Source of the DNA: Pusillibacter faecalis
GTDB lineage: Bacteria; Bacillota; Clostridia; Oscillospirales; Oscillospiraceae
Length of the DNA stretch: 64,000 bases
Direction of reading: 5' to 3'
Assembly: GCF_018408705.1 (NCBI RefSeq)
Contig: NZ_AP023420.1
Location: forward strand, 1,922,001 to 1,986,000
A program made the position numbers and the translations under genes. Positions within the stretch are counted from its first letter, which is position 1, and the number at the start of each line of letters is the position of its first letter. The notes below the pieces were generated by a model. The model did not search any database, was not told the origin of the DNA, and was given only the letters and a program-made list of their open reading frames with translations. This document shows, piece after piece, positions 57,945 to 64,000 of this stretch.

Positions 57945-58829
57945 ATGCTGTATAACACGTTTCACAACCGCTGGCTGCGGCTGATTGCCGCCGTGGCGGG
58001 CGAATTCATCGCCGCCCTTGGCATCAATTTGTTTATCGTGCCTCTGGGCCTGTACTCCGGCGGTACTCTGGGTGTCTGTCAGTTGATCCGTACCCTGATG
58101 CAGACATACCTGCACCTGGATTTTGGGGGCTATGATATTGCCGGCATCCTCTATTTCCTCAGCAACATCCCCATTTTGATCTTTGCCTACAAGGTTTTGG
58201 GGCGGGGACTGGCCATGCGGACAATCGTCTGCACGGTGTCCTATTCCGTTTTTTACAGTCTGATCCCCATCCCCGTTCAGCCCATTGTGGATGATTACCT
58301 AACCGCCTGCCTGTTGGGCGGCCTGCTGACGGGCTTTGGCTGCGGTATTGTGTTGACCTGCGGGTGCAGCAGCGGTGGACTGGACGTGGTGGGGCTTTGC
58401 CTGAGCAAGCGGGGCAGCACCTTTACTGTTGGACGCTTCTCATTGACCTTCAACGCCTTTTTGTATGCGGTCTGTCTGATCCTCTTCCATCCGGAGACGG
58501 CCATCTACTCTGTCATCTATAACTTCTTTACAACCATGGTGTTGGACCGGATGCACCAGCAAAATGTCAATGTACAGGCGCTGATTTTCACCCGGGAGGA
58601 TGAGAGCACCCTGGGCCGGTTCATTATGGAGAAGCTGGGGCGCGGCGTCACCTATTGGCACGGCACCGGCGCCTATACTGGGGACGACATGCACGTGCTG
58701 TGTGTGTGCCTCTCCAAATATGAGATTGAAGAGCTGCTGCACGCGGTGCACAGCATCGATCCCCATGCCTTTTTCACGGTGCAGGAGGGGGTTCGGATTT
58801 ACGGAAACTATCAGAGAAAGGTGGGCTAG
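57945..58829 (+). CDS. YitT family membrane protein (DUF161 plus DUF2179)
   Basis: The 294-residue protein has five or six helices in residues 10-185, with the YitT glycine-rich pieces GEFIAALGINLFIVPLGLYS and GGLLTGFGCGIVLTCGCSSG, and a C-terminal ferredoxin-like DUF2179 domain (YLGT-type segment HVLCVCLSKYEIEELLHAVH, then DPHAFFTVQEG). The family occurs in several copies in Firmicutes and has no settled function; the soluble domain suggests ligand-gated transport. GGGAGG precedes the start. The racemase-like gene follows after four bases. Confidence 0.9.
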   Translation: MLYNTFHNRWLRLIAAVAGEFIAALGINLFIVPLGLYSGGTLGVCQLIRTLMQTYLHLDFGGYDIAGILYFLSNIPILIFAYKVLGRGLAMRTIVCTVSYSVFYSLIPIPVQPIVDDYLTACLLGGLLTGFGCGIVLTCGCSSGGLDVVGLCLSKRGSTFTVGRFSLTFNAFLYAVCLILFHPETAIYSVIYNFFTTMVLDRMHQQNVNVQALIFTREDESTLGRFIMEKLGRGVTYWHGTGAYTGDDMHVLCVCLSKYEIEELLHAVHSIDPHAFFTVQEGVRIYGNYQRKVG

Positions 58830-58833
58830 AGAG

Positions 58834-59496
58834 ATGTGGGAGGCGGAGTGGACCGCGGTTTTGGCGGGGACTCCGGTGGATAGCCGGATGGGAGTCCGGG
58901 TGTTGGCGGAGTATGGGCTGGAGGGACGGGCGTTTCCAATGGCGGAGGACCCCTGGCGGCAGACGGCGTTCCAGCTCTCCACCCCGGCGGAGAAGACCGC
59001 CGCGGTGCGCTCTGTGCTGGAGGGCGTCCGGGAGCAGGGGTGCCGGCGGGTGTTGGTGTACTGCAACTCCCTCTCCGCGGCGGTGGAGTTTGAGCTTTTG
59101 GCAGAGGAGACAGGGCTGCGGATTGTGACGCCGCTGCAGGTCTACCGGGATTTGGCGCCTTGCTTCCGGCGGCTGGGGCTGATCGCCGCCAATGCCCAGG
59201 GGTTGGCGGGGATTGAGCGGACGCTGTATGGGACCAATCCCTCTTTGGAGCTGCTGGGGGCGTGCCTTTTGCCGGTGGTGTTAGCCATCGAGTCCGGCGA
59301 GGCGCCGGAGGTGCTGGTGGAGCGGCACCGCCTGCCGGAGCTGGCGGAATGGTTTCGCGGCTGCGGCATGGAGGCGCTGGTACTGGGCTGCACGCACTTT
59401 CCCTACTTCAAGGCATCTCTCGCGGAGCGGACAAGCCTGCCCCTGCTGGACCCGGCGGAGGATATGGTCCGGCGGCTAAGGCAGTCAGGTACATAG
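58834..59496 (+). CDS. Aspartate/glutamate racemase family protein
   Basis: The 220-residue protein has the two cysteine motifs of cofactor-independent Asp/Glu/hydantoin racemases: VYCNSLSAAVEFE near residue 73 and LGCTHFPYFKAS near residue 188, which would act as the two acid-base residues. The order and spacing resemble glutamate racemase, but at 220 residues it is shorter than MurI (about 265) and lacks the usual N-terminal DSGVGG motif, so its substrate is uncertain. It is nearly adjacent to the YitT gene and followed by a small membrane protein. Confidence 0.75.
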   Translation: MWEAEWTAVLAGTPVDSRMGVRVLAEYGLEGRAFPMAEDPWRQTAFQLSTPAEKTAAVRSVLEGVREQGCRRVLVYCNSLSAAVEFELLAEETGLRIVTPLQVYRDLAPCFRRLGLIAANAQGLAGIERTLYGTNPSLELLGACLLPVVLAIESGEAPEVLVERHRLPELAEWFRGCGMEALVLGCTHFPYFKASLAERTSLPLLDPAEDMVRRLRQSGT

Positions 59497-59529
59497 CTGA
59501 AAACGAAACATAGAAGGAGGAAGTTTCTG

Positions 59530-59847
59530 ATGTCATTCGAGACTGAGGTGATTCCCCTGTTCATCGGCGGCGTGACCGTGGTGAGCGTGTTGGAGCTGTT
59601 TTTTGGCTTGATGCTGCTGCGGAGGCGGCGGGATGTCCGGAAGCTGTTTGCGGGGCATGTCATCAGTATGGCCCTGGGCTTTTTCTTCCTGACCCGAAGC
59701 CTTTTTGCCAACTGGCTGGATATTCAATACGGCATTGCCTCCATCTCCAACTCTGTGAACATCGGTCTGTTCGGCCTTTTGTGGATGGTGAGCGTCGGTT
59801 TCGTGGTGGCCATGGTGGGCCGGCTGACCAGGGAGAGGGAGGCGTGA
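59530..59847 (+). CDS. Small membrane protein of unknown function
   Basis: The 105-residue protein has three predicted membrane helices: IPLFIGGVTVVSVLELFFGL, VISMALGFFFLTRSLFA and SVNIGLFGLLWMVSVGFVVA, joined by short basic loops (LLRRRRDVRKL). No known family was recognised. AGGAGGAAG lies eight bases before the start. Its stop codon overlaps the start of the DHFR-like gene (TGATG), so the two are coupled. Confidence 0.7.
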   Translation: MSFETEVIPLFIGGVTVVSVLELFFGLMLLRRRRDVRKLFAGHVISMALGFFFLTRSLFANWLDIQYGIASISNSVNIGLFGLLWMVSVGFVVAMVGRLTREREA

Positions 59848-60380
59848 TGCGGGAGGTTGTCTTATTCATTGCCATGAGCCTGGACGGCTACATCGCGGAC
59901 GAGCAGGGCGGCGTGGAGTGGCTGCGGGGCCAGGACCCAGGCGCGGCGGACCCGGACAGCTATGCGGACTTCATCCGGGACGTGGACACAGTGGTGATGG
60001 GGTGGAACACCTATCACCAGATCATGACGGAACTCTCGCCGGAGGCGTGGGTCTATGAGGGCCTCACGAGCTACATTGTCACCCATCGCAGCGTGCCTCC
60101 GGCACCAGGGCGGGTATTTACCGCCCAGAATCCCTGCCAGCTGGTGAGGGAGCTGCGGCGCTATCCGGGGAAGCGGATCTGGGTTTGCGGGGGCGCGGGT
60201 CTTTCCCGCCAGCTGATGGAGGCGGACCTCATTGACGTCTACGACATCTCTCTGATTCCGGTTCTGCTGGGGGGCGGCATCCGCCTCTTCGAGCCGTTTG
60301 GCCGCCGGATTTCTCTGCGGCTGGAGCGGACGATGGCAGGCAACGGCATCACGGAGCTGGTCTATACCCGCAGAGCGTGA
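59847..60380 (+). CDS. Dihydrofolate reductase-like (RibD C-terminal type) protein
   Basis: The 177-residue protein opens VVLFIAMSLDGYIADEQGGV, the conserved start of the DHFR/RibD C-terminal superfamily, and has VMGWNTYHQI and the NADPH-loop IWVCGGAGLSRQLMEADLID, ending ISLIPVLLGGGIRLFEPFG. This YwjB/YyaP subgroup contains NADPH-dependent reductases of unknown substrate and is distinct from FolA. The start overlaps the previous stop by one base, with GGGAGAGG close upstream. It is the last gene before the metY T-box leader. Confidence 0.88.
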   Translation: MREVVLFIAMSLDGYIADEQGGVEWLRGQDPGAADPDSYADFIRDVDTVVMGWNTYHQIMTELSPEAWVYEGLTSYIVTHRSVPPAPGRVFTAQNPCQLVRELRRYPGKRIWVCGGAGLSRQLMEADLIDVYDISLIPVLLGGGIRLFEPFGRRISLRLERTMAGNGITELVYTRRA

Positions 60381-60392
60381 GAAAATCTGCGG

Positions 60393-60421
60393 TTGACAAA
60401 TCCGGCGGCGGCTTTTATAAT
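60393..60421 (+). promoter_or_regulatory. Consensus promoter of the metY-metA operon
   Basis: Perfect TTGACA (60393-60398) and TATAAT (60416-60421) separated by 17 bp, seven bases before the T-box leader. Confidence 0.9.
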
Positions 60422-60427
60422 ATTGCC

Positions 60428-60706
60428 CAAAGCGATGACGGAGAGGGACGGGGACACGGAACCTCAGAGAGCCGGCGGGTGGTGTGAGCCGGTGGGAATG
60501 GTCCCCAAGTCCTATGGCTCCTGAGCCGGGAGTTCGAGGGTGCTTTGCGCCGTAGGGCCCCACGCGCACGCTGCGTCAGTGCGAAGGAGTTGCTGGACTC
60601 CGAGAGGGGCGCTGGACCGTGAGGACGGCGCAATTTGAGTGGTACCGCGGAAGCTGTGGCAGCTTTCGTCTCAAAGGAAATTTCTTTGGGACGAGAGCTG
60701 CTTTTT
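60428..60706 (+). promoter_or_regulatory. T-box leader, probably tRNA-Met responsive
   Basis: The leader has the stem I AG-bulge region (CAGAGAGCCGG), the T-box motif GAGTGGTACCGCGG (60637-60650) and a terminator (60659-60701) with a long stem ending in TTTTT. AGGGAC/GGGGAC at 60444-60455 can pair with GTCCCC/GTCC at 60500-60512, which leaves AUG at 60498-60500 as the specifier codon. Uncharged tRNA-Met would bind and allow read-through into metY. Confidence 0.85.
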
Positions 60707-60735
60707 CGTTCCAAGCATCTGAAAGGAGCATATGT

Positions 60736-62019
60736 ATGAGCGATTACCGTCCGGAAACCATCTGCGTCCAGGGGGGCTACACACCCGGAAACGGCGAGCC
60801 CCGCCAGATTCCCATCATCCAGTCCACCACCTTCAAGTACGCCACCTCCGAGGACATGGGGAAGCTCTTTGACCTGGAGGCCAGCGGGTACTTCTATACC
60901 CGCCTCCAAAACCCCACCAATGACGCCGTGGCCGCGAAGATCTCCCAGCTGGAGGGCGGCACCGCCGCCATGCTGACCTCCTCTGGTCAGGCGGCCAACT
61001 TCTACGCGGTGTTCAATATCGCCGGCTGCGGCGACCATGTGGTGGCGTCCTCCACCATCTACGGCGGCACGTACAACCTGTTCCACGTGACCATGAAGCG
61101 GATGGGTGTGGAGTTCACCTTCGTGGAGCCGGACTGTTCTGAGGAGGAATTGGAGGCCGCCTTCCGCCCCAATACGAAGGCGGTGTTCGGAGAGACCATC
61201 GCGAACCCGGCCCTGACGGTGCTGGACATTGAGAAGTTTGCCCACGCGGCCCACGCCCACGGCGTGCCGCTGATTGTGGATAACACCTTTGCAACGCCGG
61301 TGAACTGCCGGCCCTTTGACTGGGGCGCGGACATCGTTACCCATTCCACCACCAAGTATATGGACGGCCACGGAGCTGGAGTGGGCGGCTGCATCGTGGA
61401 TAGCGGCAAGTTCGACTGGCTGGCCCACGCTGACAAGTTCCCCGGCCTCACCACCCCGGACGAGAGCTACCACGGCATCACCTACGCGGAGAAATTCGGC
61501 CTGGGCGGAGCTTTTATCACCAAGTGTACCGCCCAGCTCATGCGGGACTTCGGCTCCATTCAGTCCCCCCAAAACGCCTTTTTGCTGAACTTGGGGCTGG
61601 AGAGTCTCCATGTCCGGATGCCCCGCCACTGTGAAAACGCCCTGGCTGTTGCGCGCTACCTCAAGGAGAGCCCTAAGATCTCCTTTGTCACCTACCCGGG
61701 GCTGGAGGGGGACCGCTACTATGCGCTGGCGCAAAAATATATGCCCCACGGTACCTGCGGCGTGGTGTCCTTTGGCTTCCGGGGCGGCCGGATGGCGGCA
61801 GAGACCTTCATGAAGCATCTGAAGCTGGCCGCTATTGAGACCCATGTGGCTGACGCCCGGACCTGCGTCCTCCATCCGGCCAGTGCCACCCACCGCCAGA
61901 TGAACGACCAGGAGCTGGCAGCTGCCGGTATCACACCGGACCTGGTGCGCCTGTCCTGCGGAATTGAGCACGCGGACGATCTGATCGAGGACATCCGGCA
62001 GGCGCTGGAGGCCGTGTGA
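60736..62019 (+). CDS. metY: O-acetylhomoserine sulfhydrylase (MetY family)
   Basis: The 427-residue PLP enzyme has the Cys/Met metabolism signature: SGQAANFYAVFNIAGCGDHV, VDNTFATPVNCRPFDWGADI and the Schiff-base Lys in HSTTKYMDGHGAG near residue 205. Length and sequence fit O-acetylhomoserine aminocarboxypropyltransferase, which joins O-acetylhomoserine and sulfide to give homocysteine. ATG 60736 follows AAGGAG by eight bases; the earlier in-frame start lies inside the T-box terminator. It is three bases from metA, and control by a Met T-box agrees with this role. Confidence 0.94.
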   Translation: MSDYRPETICVQGGYTPGNGEPRQIPIIQSTTFKYATSEDMGKLFDLEASGYFYTRLQNPTNDAVAAKISQLEGGTAAMLTSSGQAANFYAVFNIAGCGDHVVASSTIYGGTYNLFHVTMKRMGVEFTFVEPDCSEEELEAAFRPNTKAVFGETIANPALTVLDIEKFAHAAHAHGVPLIVDNTFATPVNCRPFDWGADIVTHSTTKYMDGHGAGVGGCIVDSGKFDWLAHADKFPGLTTPDESYHGITYAEKFGLGGAFITKCTAQLMRDFGSIQSPQNAFLLNLGLESLHVRMPRHCENALAVARYLKESPKISFVTYPGLEGDRYYALAQKYMPHGTCGVVSFGFRGGRMAAETFMKHLKLAAIETHVADARTCVLHPASATHRQMNDQELAAAGITPDLVRLSCGIEHADDLIEDIRQALEAV

Positions 62020-62022
62020 GCC

Positions 62023-62961
62023 ATGCCTATCAAGATTCCAAATGAGCTCCCAGCCACCAATGTGCTGACGGCGGAGAACATCTTCGTCATGACGGAGACC
62101 CGGGCCATCACCCAGGACATCCGCCCGCTGCAGATTCTGCTCTTGAACCTGATGCCTACCAAGGTGGACACGGAGACCCAGCTGGCCCGGGTGCTGGGCA
62201 ACACGCCGCTGCAGATTGAGCTGGAGCTGATCGCCCCCAGCGGCCACGTGTCCAAGAACACCTCCCAGGCTCACATGCTGGCCTTTTACAAGACCTTTGA
62301 CGAGGTGTGCGAGCGGACGTTTGACGGCCTTGTGATCACCGGTGCGCCGGTGGAGCTGATGGAGTTTGAGGAGGTGGACTACTGGCCGGAGCTGTGCCGG
62401 ATCATGGAGTGGTCCAAGACCCACGTCCACTCCACCCTTCATATCTGCTGGGGGGCCCAGGCGGGGCTCTACTACCATTATGGCATCCCCAAGCGGGTGC
62501 TGGAGAAAAAGCTCTTCGGCGTCTTTGAGCACACGGTGGAGGACCCGAACTTCATCCTTTTCCGGGGCTTTGACGACACCTTCTGGGTGCCTCATTCCCG
62601 CAATACCACGGTGGACCGGGCAGATATTGAGGCGGTGCCGGCGCTGAAGGTGCTGGCCTCCTCCCGGGAGGCGGGAGTCTATGCCGTGAAGACCGATCAG
62701 GGCCGGCAGGTATTTTTAATGGGCCATGCAGAATACGACCGGGACACGCTGCGCAGGGAGTACATGCGGGATTTGGCGGCGGGCGTGGACATCCAGATTC
62801 CCCAGCACTATTTTCCGGGAGACGATCCCAGCCGAAAGCCCCGGATGAACTGGCGCAGCTGTGCCCATCTGCTCTATGCCAACTGGCTGAACTACTGCGT
62901 GTACCAGACCGCGCCCTATGACATCCGGGACATTGAGCGGGGCATTCGTACGGACAGCTAA
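62023..62961 (+). CDS. metA: Homoserine O-acyltransferase MetA, predicted acetyl-CoA specific
   Basis: The 312-residue protein has the MetA catalytic Cys in [15 protein letters not shown] near residue 143 and the His/Glu pair in MGHAEYDRD near residue 237. The selectivity position lies in [14 protein letters not shown]: a Glu follows Val where E. coli MetA has Gly. By published work on Bacillus MetA this Glu favours acetyl-CoA over succinyl-CoA. Acetylation of homoserine is what MetY needs. Start is three bases after metY; ribosome binding site lies within metY. The operon appears complete for homocysteine formation from homoserine and sulfide. Confidence 0.94.
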   Translation: MPIKIPNELPATNVLTAENIFVMTETRAITQDIRPLQILLLNLMPTKVDTETQLARVLGNTPLQIELELIAPSGHVSKNTSQAHMLAFYKTFDEVCERTFDGLVITGAPVELMEFEEVDYWPELCRIMEWSKTHVHSTLHICWGAQAGLYYHYGIPKRVLEKKLFGVFEHTVEDPNFILFRGFDDTFWVPHSRNTTVDRADIEAVPALKVLASSREAGVYAVKTDQGRQVFLMGHAEYDRDTLRREYMRDLAAGVDIQIPQHYFPGDDPSRKPRMNWRSCAHLLYANWLNYCVYQTAPYDIRDIERGIRTDS

Positions 62962-63043
62962 TAAAGACGGGCCGGGAGCAGAGAGGGGGCAGCCCGCTCT
63001 GCCTGGGGCTATGCCGTTTTTCGGCAATATCTGAAAAATCCGC

Positions 63044-63072
63044 TTGATTTCTGTGTATCAATCGTTTAGTAT
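63044..63072 (+). promoter_or_regulatory. Promoter of the nitroreductase-family gene
   Basis: TTGATT (63044-63049), 17 bp, TAGTAT (63067-63072), 73 bases upstream of the start codon. Confidence 0.6.
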
Positions 63073-63145
63073 GAATATGTAAATAAATTGATGGCATACC
63101 ATGCGATTCGCGCAGGGTGACAGAAAGATTTGAGGAGGAAATCAT

Positions 63146-64000
63146 ATGGATTACAGCGCTCTCATTCAATTTCGCAAGTCGGTCCGTGCCTTTCAGGACA
63201 AAGCCGTTCCTGATGCCGTGAAGCAGGAGCTGGCGGCATACTTCCGTGAGGGTTGCAAGCGGCTGCTTCCGGAACTCAAGACGGAACTCCGTTTTTTTGA
63301 GAAGGACACGCAGTCTGTCCTGGAGGGCGCAGCTGGCTATCAAGAGTTTTTGATTGGTGCGCCCTGCTATCTGGTGATCTTGTCCGAGGCGGCGGAGCAT
63401 GCCGGGGAAAACGCCGGCTACATGGGCGAGGATCTGGTGCTGAAGCTCTCTGATATGGGACTGGACAGCTGCTGGCTGACCTTTACCGATGAAGCCAAGG
63501 TGCGGGAGGCGCTGGGGCTTGACACGCCGCTGCAGGTTGCAGGGGTTCTGGCGTTTGGTTACGGCAAAAAAATGCCCAAAAAGATCCGCCTGAATATCCT
63601 GAGCATGTCCAATGTTAACGCTGCCGCTGTACGGCAGTACTATGCTCCGAAGGTGAGTCTCTATGATATGGTCTTCGCAGATCGGTGGGGCTGCGGCGAT
63701 GGTGTGGACAGCTTGATCGGTGATATGGACAGTATGCTCTGGCGTGCGTTTTATGCTGCGAGCCTGGCGCCCAGCTATATGAACCGCCAGCCCTATGGCT
63801 TTATTCTGCACGGCAGTGATGTGGTCTTGGTGAGAAAGCCGGACGCCTACACAGACGATATTGACGCGCGATTGAACCTGGGTATTGTGCTGCTGCATTT
63901 CTCCGCTGTGGCCTCCCAGCTTTTGGGGAAGCTGAAGTGGGAGATGGGCGGTTCTGACGAAGGTCTGGAGCTTCCGGCTGGCTATTCCGTATCTGCCCGC
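63146..64000 (+). CDS. Nitroreductase-family (TM1586-like) protein, 3' end cut by the window
   Basis: An ATG eight bases after GAGGAGG opens MDYSALIQFRKSVRAFQDKA, the usual nitroreductase start with the FMN-binding Arg-Ser-Val-Arg pattern. The frame stays open for 285 codons to the window edge. The sequence is two-lobed: residues 1-150 end in AGVLAFGYGKKMPKKIRLNI, and residues 170-280 repeat the fold (WRAFYAASLAPSYMNRQPYG, where the Asn-Arg-Gln-Pro sequence matches the FMN-binding S-x-x-N-x-Q-P motif). Such fused forms belong to the putative TM1586-type nitroreductases. Its electron acceptor is unknown. Confidence 0.85.
   Translation, partial: MDYSALIQFRKSVRAFQDKAVPDAVKQELAAYFREGCKRLLPELKTELRFFEKDTQSVLEGAAGYQEFLIGAPCYLVILSEAAEHAGENAGYMGEDLVLKLSDMGLDSCWLTFTDEAKVREALGLDTPLQVAGVLAFGYGKKMPKKIRLNILSMSNVNAAAVRQYYAPKVSLYDMVFADRWGCGDGVDSLIGDMDSMLWRAFYAASLAPSYMNRQPYGFILHGSDVVLVRKPDAYTDDIDARLNLGIVLLHFSAVASQLLGKLKWEMGGSDEGLELPAGYSVSAR

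Noticed and set aside
60415..62595. A 726-codon minus-strand ORF
   Set aside because: It lies opposite the T-box leader, metY and metA; its translation has no domain and reflects GC-rich codon bias.
62552..63898. A 448-codon minus-strand ORF
   Set aside because: Antisense to the end of metA and the nitroreductase gene, both well supported.
1..64000. CRISPR arrays, rRNA genes and intact insertion sequences
   Set aside because: No regularly spaced direct repeats, rRNA cores or transposase genes with terminal inverted repeats were seen.

Overview
The window is one contiguous piece of a chromosome from a spore-forming, fairly GC-rich Firmicute. It most resembles the intestinal Oscillospiraceae (Flavonifractor / Oscillibacter / Lawsonibacter type). 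The evidence is a spoIIID gene behind a sigma-E-like promoter, an S-layer-homology protein, a methionine T-box leader, LytR-CpsA-Psr and YitT proteins, rubrerythrin, strong AGGAGG ribosome binding sites and consensus TTGACA/TATAAT promoters. The genus is an inference from gene content, not a measurement.

Layout. 1-7.4 kb: end of a Ca2+/cation antiporter, a NUDIX/lipid-kinase pair, an AI-2E family permease, a DUF3810 metalloprotease-like protein, an SLH-transglutaminase and an LCP protein. 7.5-16.6 kb: spoIIID and a small partner, membrane proteins, an XRE regulator + DUF3169 pair with palindromic operators, a second AI-2E permease, MATE efflux, gamma-carbonic anhydrase, M29 aminopeptidase, YihY and an ArsC/Spx-like protein. 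16.6-25.8 kb: sirtuin, citrate synthase, two tRNA-Leu genes, a structured-RNA candidate, a P-II-like/DUF1538 pair, a Na/Pi symporter, rubrerythrin and a ketopantoate reductase-like protein. 26-37.5 kb: solute-scavenging cluster A, built around a membrane-bound AraC-type regulator. One arm has a D-aminoacylase-like amidohydrolase and an NhaC antiporter; the divergent arm has a TRAP transporter, an M20 amidohydrolase and a LarA-like protein. 37.5-39.1 kb: remains of a mobile element. 39.2-49.1 kb: catabolic cluster B, with a LacI-family regulator, a second TRAP transporter, DUF6282, cupin, a two-subunit CoA-transferase, thiolase, HpcH/HpaI aldolase and enoyl-CoA hydratase. 50-53.7 kb: an HMGL-type aldolase beside a dead TRAP permease, and a dead integrase next to tRNA-Val. 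53.8-64 kb: SDR, S24 repressor, an ArsB/SLC13-like permease, tRNA-Tyr/Thr, a sigma-like three-gene cassette, YitT, an Asp/Glu racemase-family protein, a DHFR-like protein, the T-box metY-metA operon and a nitroreductase cut by the window end.

How the genes work together. The clearest regulatory unit is cluster B. A 12-bp palindrome close to GGGAACGTTCCC occurs twice at the LacI gene's own promoter, twice before the TRAP operon and once before the cupin/CoA-transferase operon, so one repressor probably controls uptake and degradation of one unknown organic acid. Cluster A is a second uptake-plus-hydrolysis module, suited by family membership to N-acyl amino acids or similar amides. The metY-metA operon makes homocysteine and is read by a T-box with an AUG specifier; a Glu in MetA at the acyl-CoA selectivity position predicts acetyl-CoA use, consistent with MetY downstream. 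Two tyrosine-recombinase remnants and one broken TRAP permease mark 37.7-38.8 kb and 51.2-53.6 kb as decaying accessory DNA. No CRISPR array, rRNA or intact insertion sequence was seen.
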